The notes under the pieces are model-generated. The model was not told the origin of the DNA and made no database searches. It worked only from the letters and a program-made list of their open reading frames with translations. The position numbers were made by a program, and so were the translations under genes. DNA of 64,000 nt. Source: Petrolisthes cinctipes (Eukaryota; Arthropoda; Malacostraca; Decapoda; Porcellanidae). Below are positions 1-13,468 of this stretch, in pieces. Position 1 is the first letter of the stretch. Each line of letters starts with the position of its first letter. The stretch is from contig JAWQEG010000506.1 in NCBI GenBank assembly GCA_033782935.1, forward strand, positions 124,001-188,000, in the 5' to 3' direction.

Positions 1-3000
1 ACATTCTGGCACTGAGTAGGCATGTACAGATCGCTTCTGGGACCCAAAAATATTTAATTTTCTGGTGTTTTGAGCCTGAATTTGAAATATAAACGGGTAC
101 TGAAGACGCATGCACATATCGACTTTGGACACCTTAAATATCAATTTTTAGCATGTTTTTGGCCTATACTTTTAAAATATTCTAGCACTGCGTAGGTATG
201 TACAGAATGCTTCTAGCACCCAAAAATATCGAACGAATTTCGGGTGTTTTGAGCCTGAATTTAAGATATAAACGGGTACAGAAGATGCATACACATATCG
301 ACTTTGGACACCTTAAATATCGATTTTTAGCATGTTTTGGGTCTGTATCTTGAAAACATTCCAGCATGGAGTAGTCATGTACAGATCGTTTCTGGGACCT
401 AAAATTATCGAATTTTCGTGTGTTTTGAGCTTGAATTTGAGATATAAACGGGTACAGAAGATGCATGCACATATCGACTTTGGACACCTAATATATCGAT
501 TTTTAGCATGTTTTGATCCTATATTTTAAAGACATTCTAGCACTGAGTAGGAATGTACAGATCGCTTCTGGGACCCAAAAATATTTAATTTTCTGGTGTT
601 TTGAGCCTGTATTTGAAATATAAACGGGTACTGAAGATGCATGCACATATCGACTTTGGACACCTAAAATATCGATTTCAGCATGTTTTGGGACTGTATT
701 TTGAAAATACTCTAACACGGAGTAGGCATGTACAGATCGCTTCTGGGACCCAAAGTTATCGAATTTTCGGGTGTTTTGAGCCTGAATTTGAGATATAAAC
801 GAGTACAGAAGATGCATGCACATATCGACTTTGGTCACCCAAAATATCGATTTTCAGCATGTTTTGGGCCCGTATTTTAAAAATACTTTAACACAGACTA
901 GGCGTGTACAGATCGCTTCTGGGACCCAAAAATATCGAATGTTCGGTTGTTTTGAGCCTGAATTTGAGATATAAACGGGGACAGAAGATGCATACACATA
1001 ATAACTTTGGGCACCTAAAATATCGATTTCAGCATGTTTTGGGACTGTATCTTGAAAACATTCTAGCAAGGAGTAGGCATGTAAAGATCGCTTCTGGGAC
1101 CTAAAAATATCGAATTTTCGGGTGTTTTGAGCATGAATTTGAGATATAAACGGGTACAGAAGATGAATGCACATATTGACTTTGGGCACCTAAAATATCG
1201 ATTTTCAGCATGTTTTGGGCGTGTATTTTGAAAATACTTTAACACGCAGTAGGCATGTACAGATCACTTCTGGGACCCAAAAACATTGAATTTTCTGGTG
1301 TTTTGAGCCTGAATTTGAGATATAAACGGGTACAGAAGATGCATACACATATTGACTTTGGGCACCTAAAATATCGATTTTGAGCATGTTTTGGGTCTGT
1401 ATCTTGAAAACATTCTAGCAAGAAGTAGGCATGTACAGATCGGTTCTGGGACTTAAAAATTCGAATTTTCTGGTGTTTTGAGCTTGAATTTTAGATATAA
1501 ACGGGTTCAGAAGATGCATATACATATTGACTTTGGGCACCTAAAATATCGATTTTCAGCATGTTTTGGGCGTGTATTTTGAAAATACTCTAACACGGAG
1601 TAAGCATGTACAGATAGCTTCTGGGACCCAAAATTATCGAATTTTCGTGCTTTTTGAGCCTAAATTTGAGATATAAACGGGTACAGAAGATACATTCACA
1701 TATCGACTTTGGGCACCTAAAATATCGATTTTTTGCATATTTGGGCCTATATTTTTAAAATATATTCTAGCACTGAGTAGGCATGTACATATCGCTTCTG
1801 GGACCCAAAAATATCGAATTTTCGGGTGTTTTGAACCTAAATTTGGGATATAAACGGGTACAGAAGATGCATACACATATTGACTTTGGGCACCTAAAAT
1901 ATCGATTTTCAGCATGTTTTGGGCCTGTATTTTAAAAAATAGTCTAACACAGAGTAGGCATGTACTGATCGCTTCTGGGACCCAAAACTATCAAATTTTC
2001 GGGTGTTTTGAGAATGAATTTGAGATATAAACGTGTACAGAAGATTCATGCACATATCGACTTTGAGCACCCAAAATATCGATTTTCAGCATGTTTTGGG
2101 CCCGTAATTTAAAAATACTTTAACACAGACTAGGCGTGTACACATCGCTTCTGGGACCCAAAAATATCGAATTTTCGGTTGTTTTGAGCCTGAATTTGAG
2201 ATATGAACGGGGACAGAAGATGCATACACATATTAACTTTGGGCACCTAAAATATCGATTTCAGCATGTTTTGGGACTGTATTTAGAAAATACTCTAACA
2301 CGGAGTAGGCATGTACAGATCGCTTCTGGGACCCAAAAATATCGAATTTTTGGATGTTCTGAGCCTGAATTTGAGATATAAACAGGTACAGAAGATGCAT
2401 GCACATATCGACTTTGGGCACCTAAAATATCGAATTTTAGCATGTTTTTTGCCTATACTTTTAAAATATTCTAGCACTGAGTAGGCATGTACAGATCGAT
2501 TCTGGGACTTTAAAATTTGAATTTTCGGTTGTTTTGAGCCTGAATTTAAGATATAAACGGGTACAGAAGATGCATGCACATATTGACTTTGGACACCTTA
2601 AATATCGATTTTGAGCATGTTTTGGGCATTTTTTTTTTTAAATACTCTAACACAGACTAGGCATGTACAGATCGCTTCTGGGACCCAAAAATATCGAGTT
2701 TTCGGCTGTTTTGAGCATAAATTTGAGATATAAACGGGTACAGAAGATGCATGCACATATCGCCTTTGGAGACCCATAATATCGATTTTTTGCATGTTTT
2801 TTGGCCTGTATTTTGAAAGTATTGTAGCACTGAGTAGGCATGTATAGATCGCTTCTGGGACCCAAAAATATCGAATTTTAGGGTGTTTTGAGCCTGAATT
2901 TGAAATATAAACGGGTACTGAAGATGCATACACATATCGACTTTTTGCACCCAAATTATCGATTTTGAGCATGTTTTGGACCTGTATTTTAAAAATACTC

Positions 3001-5549
3001 TAACACAGACTAGGCAGGTACAAATCGCTTCTGGGACCCAAAAATATCGAATCTTCGGCTGTTTTGAGCCTGAATTTGAGATATAAACGGGGACAGAAGA
3101 TGCATACACATATTGACTATGGGCACCTAAAATATCGATTTCAGCATGTTTTGGGCCTGTATTTTGAAAATATTCTAACACGGAGTAGGCATGTAAACAT
3201 AGCTTCTGGGACCAAAAAATATCGAATGTTCGGCTGTTTTGAGCCTGAATTTGAGATATAAACGGGGACAGAAAATGCATACACATATCGACTTTGGGCA
3301 CCTAAAATATCGATTTTTAGCATGTTTTTGGCCTATACATTTAAAATATTCTAGCAAGGAGTAGGCATGTACAGATCGCTTCTGGGACCCAAAAATATCG
3401 AATTTTCGGGTGTTTTGAGCTTGAATTTGGGATATAAACGGGTACAGAAGATGCATACACATATTAACTTTGGGCAACTAAAATATCGATTTTTATTATG
3501 TTTTGAGCCTATACATTTAAAATATTCTATCACTGAGTAGGCATGTACAGATCGCTTCTGGGACCCAAAGATATTTAATTTTCGGGTGTTTTGAGCCTGA
3601 ATTAAAGATATAAACGGTACAGAAGATGCATGCACATATCGACTTTGGGCACCCAAAATATCGATTTTGAGCATGTTTTGGGTCTGTATCTTGAAAACAT
3701 TCTTGCAGGGAGTGCCTATACAGATCGCTACTGGAACCCAAAAATATCGAATTTTCGGATGTTCTAATCCTGAATTTAAGATATAAACGGGTACAGAAGA
3801 TGCATGCACATATCGACTTTGGGCACCTAAAATATCAATTTTTAGCATGTTTTTTGCCTATACTTTTAAAATATTCTAGCACTGAGTAGGCATGTACAGA
3901 TCGCTTCTGAGACACAAATATATCGAATTTTCGGGGGTTTTGAGCCTGAATTTAAGATATAAACGGGTACAGAAGATGCATGCACATATCGACTTTTGCA
4001 CCTAAAATATCGATTTTGAGCATGTTTTGGGTCTGTATCTTGAAAACATTCTAGCAAGGAGTAGGCATGTACAGATCGCTTCTGGGAACCAAAAATATCG
4101 ATTTCTTCGGGTGTTTTGTGCCTGAATTTGAGATATAAACAGGTACAGAAGATGCATTCACATATCGACTTTGGACATTTAAAATATCGATTTGTAGCAT
4201 GTTTTGGGTCTGTATCTTGAAAATATTCTAGCAAGGAGTAGGCATGTACAGATCGCTTCTGGGACTTAAAAATTTGAATTTTCGGGTGTTTTGAGCCTGA
4301 ATTTGAGATATAAACGGGTACAGAAGATGCATGCACATATTGACTTTGTTCACCTAAAATATCGATTTTCAGCATGCTTTGGGACTGTATTTTGAAAATG
4401 CTTTAACACAGACGAGGCGTGTACAGATCGCTTCTGGGACCCAAAAATATCGAATTTTCGGTTGTTTTGAGCATGAATTTGAGATATAAACGGGGACAGA
4501 AGATGCATACACATATTAAATTTAGTCACCTAAAATATCGATTTCAGCATGTTTTGGGACTGTATTTTGAAAATACTCTAACACGGAGTAGGCATGTACA
4601 GACCGCTTCTGGGACCCGAAAATATCGAATTTTTGGGTGTTTTGAGCCTGAATTTAAGATATAAATGGGTACAGAAGATGCATGTACATATCTACTTTGG
4701 AAAACTGAAATATCGATTTTTAGCATGTTTTGGGTCTGTATCTTGAAAACATTCTAGCAAGGAGTAGGCTTGTACAGATCGTCTCTCGGACTAAAAAATT
4801 CGAATTTTTGGGTGTTTTGAGCCTGAATTTGAGATGTAAACGGGTACAAAAGATGCATGCACATATTGACTTTGGGCACCTAAAATATCGATTTTCAGCA
4901 TGTTTTGGGTGTGTATTTTGAAAATACTCAAACACGGATTTGGCATGTACAAATCGCTTCTGGGACCCAAAAACATCGAATTTTCGGGTGTTTTGAGCCT
5001 AAATTTGAGATATAAACGGGTACAGAAGATGCATACCAAAATCGAATTTGGGCACCTAAAATATCGATTTGTAGCATGTTTTGGGCCTATATTTTGAAAA
5101 TATTCTAGCACTGAGTAGGCATGTACAGATCGCTTCTGGGACCCAAAAATATCGAATTTTCGAGTGTTTTGAGCCTGAATTTGGGATATAAACGGGTACA
5201 GAAGATGCACACACATATCGACTTTTTGGATCTAAAATATCGATTTCGAGCATGTTTTGGGTCTGTATCTTGAAAACATTCTAGCAAGGAGTATGCATGT
5301 ACAGATCGCTTCTGGGACCCAAAAATATCGAATTTTCGGGTGTTTTGAGCCTGAATTTGAGATATAAACGGGTACAGAATATGCATACACATATCGACTT
5401 TGGGCACCCAAAATATCGATTTTTAGCATCTATTGGGCCTATATTTTAAAAATATTCTGTCACGGAGTAGGCAGGTACAGATCGCTTCTGGGACCCAAAA
5501 ATATCGAATTTTCGGGTGTTTTGAGCCTGAATTTGAGATATAAACGGGT
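1..5549. repeat. Satellite zone without clear higher-order repeat
   Basis: About 31 units, diverged from one another. A related two-unit variant (words GGGGACAGAAGATGCATACA and TTTCAGCATGTTTTGGGACTG) recurs near 0.9-1.1, 2.1-2.4, 3.0-3.3 and 4.4-4.7 kb, the first two exactly 7 units (1,232 bp) apart. An 11-base T run sits at 2629-2639. I see no gene. Confidence 0.8.
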
Positions 5550-6290
5550 ACAGAAGAACCATACACATATTGACTTTGGGCACCCAAAATATCGATTTTG
5601 AGCATGTTTTGGGACTGTATTTTAAAAAATACTCGAACACGGGGTAGGCATGTACAGATCGCTTCTGAGACCCAAAGATATCGAATTTTCGTGTGTTTTG
5701 AGCCAGAATTTGAGATATAAACGGGTAGAGAAGATCCATGCACATATCGACTTTGGGCACTCAAAATATCGATTTTTAGCATGTTTTGGGCCTATATTTT
5801 GAAAATATTCTAGCACTGAGTAGGTATGGACAGATCGCTTCTGGAACCCAAAAATATTGAATTTTTGGGTGTTTTGAGCCTGAATTTGAAATATAAACGG
5901 ATACTGAAGATGCACTTAAAATATCGATTTTGAGCATTTTTTGGGCCTATATTTTGAAAACATTCTAGCACTGAGTAGCCATGTACATATCGCTTCTGGG
6001 ACCCAAAAATATTGAATTTTCGGGTGTTTTGAGCCTGAATTTGAGATATAAACGGGTACAGAAGATGTATGCACATATCGGCTTTGGACACCTAAAATAT
6101 CGATTTTTAGCATGTTTTGAGCCTATATTTTAAAAACATTCTAGCACTGAGTAGGCATGTACAGATCGCTTCTGGGACACAAAAATATTGATTTTTTGGG
6201 AGTTTTGAGCCTGAATTTGAAATATAAACGGGTACTGAAGATGCATGCATATATCGACTTTTTGCACCTAAAATATCGATTTTGAGCAAG
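5550..6290. repeat. Satellite module copied at 16.98-17.72 kb
   Basis: Carries the linked words GAAGAACCATACACATATTG, AACACGGGGTAGGC, GGTAGAGAAGATCCATG and a unit shortened by 21 bp near 5911. A matching segment with the same deletion lies about 11,430 bp downstream. A related, undeleted copy of its first part lies at 6409-6770. Confidence 0.8.
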
Positions 6291-6408
6291 TTTTTGGCCT
6301 ATATTTTGAAAGTATTCTAGCACTGACTAGGCATGTACAGATCGCTTCTGGGACCCAAAAATATCGAATTTTCGGGTGTTTTGAGCCTGAATTTGGGATA
6401 TAAACTGG

Positions 6409-6770
6409 TACAGAAGAATCATACACATATTGACTTTGGGCACCCAAAATATCGATTTTGAGCATGTTTTGGGCCTGTATTTTATAAAATACTCTAACAC
6501 GGGGTAGACATGTACAGATCGCTTCTGGGACCCAAAAATATCGAATTTTCGTGTGTTTTGTGCCTGAATTTGAGATATAAACGGGTAGAGAAGATCCATG
6601 CACATATCGACTTTGGGCACTCAAAATATCGATTTTTAGCATCTTTTGAGCCTATATTTTGAAAATATTCTAGCACTGAGTAGGTATGTACAGATCGCTT
6701 CTGGAACCCAAAAAATATTGAATTTTCGGGTGTTTTGAGCCTGAATTTGAAATATAAACGGATACTGAAG
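6409..6770. repeat. Second copy of the 5.55 kb satellite module
   Basis: Matches 5550-5911 in order (GAAGAATCATACACATATTG, AACACGGGGTAG, GGTAGAGAAGATCCATG, TTCTGGAACCCAAAAA). The net offset is about 860 bp, that is five units minus the 21-bp deletion present in the first copy. Confidence 0.75.
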
Positions 6771-6819
6771 ATGCATGCACATATCGACTTTGGGCACTTA
6801 AAATATCGATTTTGAGCGT

Positions 6820-7688
6820 GTTTTTGGCCTATATTTTGAAAATATTCTAGCACTGAGTAGCCATGTACATATCGCCTCTGTGACCCAAAAATATCGAATT
6901 CTCGGGTGTTTTGAGTCTGAATTTGGGTTATAAACGGGTACAGAAGATGCATACACATATTGAGTTTGGGCACCTAAAATATCGTTTTTCAGCATGTTTT
7001 GGGCCTATATTTTGAAAATACTCTAACACTAAGTAGGCATGTACAGATTGCTTCTGGGACACAAAAATATCGAAATTTCAGGTGTTTTGAGCGTCAATTT
7101 GAGATATAAACAGGTACAGAAGATGCACGCACATATCGATTTTTTGCACCTAAAATATCGATTTTGATCATGTTTTTGGTCTGTATCTTGAAAACATTGT
7201 AGCACTGAGTAGACATGTACAGATCGTTTCTGGGACCCACAAATATCGAATTTTCGGGTGTTTTGAGTCTGAATTTGGGATATAAACTGTTACAGAAGAA
7301 TCATACACATATTGACTTTGGGCAACTAAAATATCGATTTTCATTATGTTTTGGGCCTGTATTTTGAAAATACTCTAACACGAAGTAGGCATGTACAGAT
7401 CATTTCTGGGACCCCAAAATATCGAATTTTCGGGTGTTTTGAGCCTGAATTTGATATATAAATGGGTACAGAAGATGCATGCACATATAAACTTTGGGCA
7501 ACTAAAATATCGATTTTTATTATGTTTTGGCGTGTATTTTAAAAATACTCTAACACGGAGTAGGCATGTACATATCGCTTCTGGGACCCAAAAATATCGA
7601 ATTTTCGGGTGTTTTGAGCCTGAGTTTGAGATATAAACGTGTACAGAAGATGCATGCACATATCGACTTTGGGCACCTAAAATATCGA
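6820..7688. repeat. Satellite block P, copy 1 (repeated at 9813-10681)
   Basis: About five units with rare words ATCGCCTCTGTGACCC, GAATTCTCGGG and TTGGGTTATAAACGGG recur at an offset of 2,993 bp (17 units plus 1). Similarity stops near 7688, where this copy continues TTGATCATG and the other continues ATTTAGCATG. Confidence 0.85.
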
Positions 7689-9871
7689 TTTTGATCATGT
7701 TTTTGGTCTGTATCTTGAAAACATTGTAGCACTGAGTAGGCATATACAGATCGTTTCTGGGACCCAAAAATATCTAATTTTCGGGTGTTTTTAGTCTGAA
7801 TTTGGGATATAAACTGGTACAGAAGAATCATACACATATTGACTTTGGGAAACTAAAATATCGTTTTTCATTATGTTTTGAGCCTGTATTTTGAAAATAC
7901 TCTAACACGAAGTAGGCATGTACAGATCGTTTCTGGGACCCAAAAATACCGAATTTTCGGGTGTTTTGAGCCTGAATTTGATATATAAATGGGTACAGAA
8001 GATGCATGCACATATTAACATTGTTCAACTAAAATATCGATTTTTCATTATGTTTTATCCTGTATTTTTAAAATACTCTAACATGAAGTAGGCATGTACA
8101 GATCGCTTCTGGGACCCAAAAATATCGAATTTTCGGGAGTTTTGAGCCTGAATTTGAGATATAAACGTGTACAGAAGATGCATGCACATATCGACTTTGG
8201 GCACCTAAAATATCGATATTTAGCATGTTTTTGGTCTATATTTTGAAAATATTCTTGCACTGAGTAGGCATGTACAGATCGCTTATGGGACCCAAAAATA
8301 TCGAATTTTCGGGTTTTTTGAGCCTGAATTTGGGATATAAATAGGTACAGACGATGCATGCATATATCGACTTTTTGCACCTAAAATATCGATTTTGAGC
8401 TTGTTTTGGGTCTGTATCTTGAAAACATTCTAGGAAGGAGTAGGCATGTACATATCGCTTCTGGGACCCCAAAATATCGAATTTTCGAGTGTTTTGAGCC
8501 TGAATTTAAGATATAAACAGGTACAGAAGATGCATGCACATATCGACTTTGGGCACCTACAATATCGATTTTTATTTTGTTTTTGGGCCGGTATTTTGAA
8601 AATACTCTAACACGGATTAGGCATGTACAGATCGCTTCTGGGACCCAACAATATCGAATTTTCGGGTGTTTTGAGCCTGAATTTGAGATATAAACGGGTA
8701 CAGAAGATGCATGCACATATCGACTTTGGGTACCCAAAATATCGATATTTAGCATGTTTTGGGCCTATATTATGAAAATATTCTTGCACTGAGTAGTCAT
8801 GTACAAATCGCTTCCGGGACCAAAAAATATCGAATTTTCGGGTATTTTGAGCCTGTATTTGGGATATCAACGGGTACAGAAGATGTATATACATGTTGAC
8901 TTTGTGCACCTAAAATATCGATTTTCAGCATGTTTTAGGCCTGTAATTTAAAAATACTCTAACACGTAGTAGGCATGTACAGATAGCTTCTGGGACCCAA
9001 AAATATCGAATTTTCAGGTGTTTTGAGCCGGAATTTGAGATATAAACAGGTATATGAAGATGCATGCACATATCGACTTTGGGCACCTACAATATCGATT
9101 TTCATTATGTTTTGGGCCTGTATTTTGAAAATACTCTAACACGGATTAGGCATGTACAGATCGCTTCTGGGACCCAAAAATATCGAATTATCAGGTGTTT
9201 TGAGCCTGAATTTGATATATAAACGGGTACTGAAGATACATGCACATATCGACTTTTTACACCTAAACTATCGATTTTTAGCACGTTTTGGGCCTATATT
9301 TTGAAAATATTCTAGCACTGAATAGGCATGTACAGATCGCTTTTGGGACCCAAAAAAATCGAAATTTCGGGTGGTTTGAGCCTGAATTTGGGATATAAAC
9401 GGGTACAGAAGATGCATACACATATTGAATTTGGGCACATAAAATATCGATTTTCAGCATGTTTTGGGCCTGTATTTTGAAAATACTTTATCACTGTGTA
9501 GGCATGTACAGATCGCTTCTGGAACCCAAAAACATCGAATTTTCGGGTGTCTTGAGCCTTAATTTGAGATATTAACGGGTACAGAAGATGCATACACATA
9601 TTGACTTTGGGCACCTAAAATATCGATTTTCAGCATGTTTTATTCCTGTATTTTGAAAATACTCTAACACGGACTAGGCATGTACACATTGATTCAGGGA
9701 CCCAAAAATATCTAATTTTCGGGAGTTTTGAATCTGAATTTGAGATATAAACGGGTTCTGAAGATGCATGCACATATCGACTTTTTGCACATGAAATATC
9801 GATTTTGAGCATATTTTGGGCCTATATTTTGAAAATATTCTAGCACTGAGTAGGCATGTACAGATCGCCTC
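7655..9871. repeat. Satellite block Q, copy 1
   Basis: Twelve to thirteen units that recur almost unchanged at about 11000-13215 (offset 3,344-3,345, 19 units) and again at about 13819-16034. Diagnostic words are CTTCCGGGACCAAAAAATAT, CAGGTATATGAAGATGC and CATTGATTCAGGGACCC. The block breaks off inside the word ATCGCCTC near 9871. Confidence 0.85.
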
Positions 9872-10681
9872 TGTGACCCAAAAATATCGAATTCTCGGGT
9901 GTTTTGAGTCTGAATTTGGGTTATAAACGGGTACAGAAGATGCATACACATATTGAGTTTGGGCACCTAAAATATCGTTTTTCAGCATGTTTTGGGCCTA
10001 TATTTTGAAAATACTCTAACACTAAGTAGGCATGTACAGATTGCTTCTGGGACACAAAAATATCGAAATTTCAGGTGTTTTGAGAGTCAATTTGAGATAT
10101 AAACAGGTACAGAAGATGCACTCACATATCGATTTTTTGCACCTAAAATATCGATTTTGATCATGTTTTTGGTCTGTATCTTGAAAACATTGTAGCACTG
10201 AGTAGACATGTACAGATCGTTTCTGGGACCCACAAATATCGAATTTTCGGGTGTTTTGAGTCTGAATTTGGGATATAAACTGTTACAGAAGAATCATACA
10301 CATATTGACTTTGGGCAACTAAAATATCGATTTTCATTATGTTTTGGGCCTGTATTTTGAAAATACTCTAACACGAAGTAGGCATGTACAGATCATTTCT
10401 GGGACCCCAAAATATCGAATTTTCGGGTGTTTTGAGCCTGAATTTGATATATAAATGGGTACAGAAGATGCATGCACATATAAACTTTGGGCAACTAAAA
10501 TATCGATTTTTATTATGTTTTGGCCTGTATTTTAAAAATACTCTAACACGGAGTAGGCATGTACATATCGCTTCTGGGACCCAAAAATATCGAATTTTCG
10601 GGTGTTTTGAGCCTGAGTTTGAGATATAAACGTGTACAGAAGATGCATGCACATATCGACTTTGGGCACCTAAAATATCGA
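9813..10681. repeat. Satellite block P, copy 2
   Basis: Copy of 6820-7688. It lies between block Q copy 1 and the 16-unit repeat, so P and Q alternate in the order P, Q, P, then Q inside the HOR. Confidence 0.85.
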
Positions 10682-13468
10682 TATTTAGCATGTTTTTGGT
10701 CTATATTTTGAAAATATTCTAGCACTAAGTAGGCATGTACAGATCACTTCTGGGACCCAAAAATATCGAATTTTCGTGTGTTTTGAACCTGAATTTGAAA
10801 TATAAACGGGTAGAGAAGATCCATGCACATATCGACTTTGGGCACTCAAAATGTCGATTTTTAGTATGTTTTGGGCCTATATTTTGAAAATATTCTAGCA
10901 CTGAGTAGGTATGTACAGATAACTTCTGGAACCCAAAAATATTGAATTTTCGGGTGTTTTGAGCCTGAATTTGAAATATAAACGGATACTGAAGATGCAT
11001 GCACATATCGACTTTGGGCACCTAAAATATCGATTTTGATAATGTTTTTGGTCTGTATCTTGAAAACATTGTAGCACTGAGTAGGCATATACAGATCGTT
11101 TCTGGGACCCAAAAATATCTAATTTTCGGGTGTTTTGAGTCTGAATTTGGGATATAAACTGGTACAGAAGAATCATACACATATTGACTTTGGGCAACTA
11201 AAATATCGTTTTTCATTATGTTTTGAGCCTGTATTTTGAAAATACTCTAACACGAAGTAGGCATGTACAGATCGTTTCTGGGACCCAAAAATACCGAATT
11301 TTCGGGTGTTTTGAGCATGAATTTGATATATAAATGGGTACAGAAGATGCATGCACATATTAACCTTGTTCAACTAAAATATCGATTTTTCATTATGTTT
11401 TGGCCTGTATTTTTAAAATACTCTAACACGAAGTAGGCATGTACAGATCGCTTCTGGGACCCAAAAATATCGAATTTTCGGGTGTTTTGAGCCTGAATTT
11501 GAGATATAAACGTGTACAGAAGATGCATGCACATATCGACTTTGGGCACCTAAAATATCGATATTTAGCATGTTTTTGGTCTATATTTTGAAAATATTCT
11601 TGCACTGAGTAGGCATGTACAGATCGCTTATGGGACCCAAAAATATCGAATTTTCGGGTTTTTTGAGCCTGAATTTGGGATATAAAAAGGTACAGACGAT
11701 GCATGCATATATCGACTTTTTGCACCTAAAATATCGATTTTGAGCTTGTTTTGGGTCTGTATCTTGAAAACATTCTAGGAAGGAGTAGGCATGTACATAT
11801 CGCTTCTGGGACCCCAAAATATAGAATTTTCGAGTGTTTTGAGCCTGAATTTAAGATATAAACAGGTACAGAAGATGCATGCACATATCGACTTTGGGCA
11901 CCTACAATATCGATTTTTATTATGTTTTGGGCCGGTATTTTGAAAATACTCTAACACGGATTAGGCATGTACAGATCGCTTCTGGGACCCAACAATATCG
12001 AATTTTCGGGTGTTTTGAGCCTGAATTTGAGATATAAACGGGTACAGAAGATGCATGCACATATCGACTTTGGGTACCCAAAATATCGATATTTAGCATG
12101 TTTTGGGCCTATATTATGAAAATATTCTTGCACTGAGTAGTCATGTACAAATCGCTTCCGGGACCAAAAAATATCGAATTTTCGGGTATTTTGAGCCTGT
12201 ATTTGGGATATCAACGGGTACAGAAGATGTATATACATGTTGACTTTGTGCACCTAAAATATCGATTTTCAGCATGTTTTAGGCCTGTAATTTAAAAATA
12301 CTCTAACACGTAGTAGGCATGTACAGATAGCTTCTGGGACCCAAAAATATCGAATTTTCAGGTGTTTTGAGCCGGAATTTGAGATATAAACAGGTATATG
12401 AAGATGCATGCACATATCGACTTTGGGCACCTACAATATCGATTTTTATTATGTTTTGGGCCTATATTTTGAAAATACTCTAACACGGATTAGGCATGTA
12501 CAGATCGCTTCTGGGACCCAAAAATATCGAATTATCAGGTGTTTTGAGCCTGAATTTGATATATAAACGGGTACTGAAGATACATGCACATATCGACTTT
12601 TTACACCTAAACTATCGATTTTTAGCACGTTTTGGGCCTATATTTTGAAAATATTCTAGCACTGAATAGGCATGTACAGATCGCTTTTGGGACCCAAAAA
12701 AATCGAAATTTCGGGTGGTTTGAGCCTGAATTTGGGATATAAACGGGTACAGAAGATGCATACACATATTGAATTTGGGCACATAAAATATCGATTTTCA
12801 GCATGTTTTGGGCCTGTATTTTGAAAATACTTTATCACTGTGTAGGCATGTACAGATCGCTTCTGGAACCCAAAAACATCGAATTTTCGGGTGTCTTGAG
12901 CCTGAATTTGAGATATTAACGGGTACAGAAGATGCATACACATATTGACTTTGGGCACCTAAAATATCGATTTTCAGCATGTTTTATTCCTGTATTTTAA
13001 AAATACTCTAACACGGACTAGGCATGTACACATTGATTCAGGGACCCAAAAATATCTAATTTTCGGGAGTTTTGAATCTGAATTTGAGATATAAACGGGT
13101 TCTGAAGATGCATGCACATATCGACTTTTTGCACATGAAATATCGATTTTGAGCATATTTTGGGCCTATATTTTGAAAATATTCGAGCACTGAGTAGGCA
13201 TGTACAGATCGCCTCGGGGTCCCGAAAATATCGAATTTTCGGGTGTTTTGAGACTGAATTTGGGATATAAACATGTACAGAAGATGCATACACATATTGA
13301 CTTTGGGCACCTAAAATATCGATTTTCATTATGTTTTGGAACTGTATTTTTGAAAATACTCTAAAAACGGAGTAGGCATGTACAGATCGCTTCTGGGACC
13401 CAAAAATATCAAATTTTCGGTTGTTTTGAGCCTGAATTTGATATATAAACGGGTACAGAAAATGCATG
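10650..13468. repeat. 16-unit higher-order repeat (2,819 bp), copy 1
   Basis: Sixteen units tandemly duplicated with period 2,819 bp. Long stretches are base-for-base the same as 13469-16287, with scattered single differences (for example GATAATG near 11039 against GATCATG near 13858). The period is 16 x 176 plus 3 bp of net small insertion. Confidence 0.9.

Noticed and set aside
2629..2639. T11 run as a Pol III terminator or poly-A tail of an inserted retroposon
   Set aside because: There is no A-box or B-box, no inserted sequence and no target duplication. It replaces ordinary unit sequence at the CTGTATTTT position.
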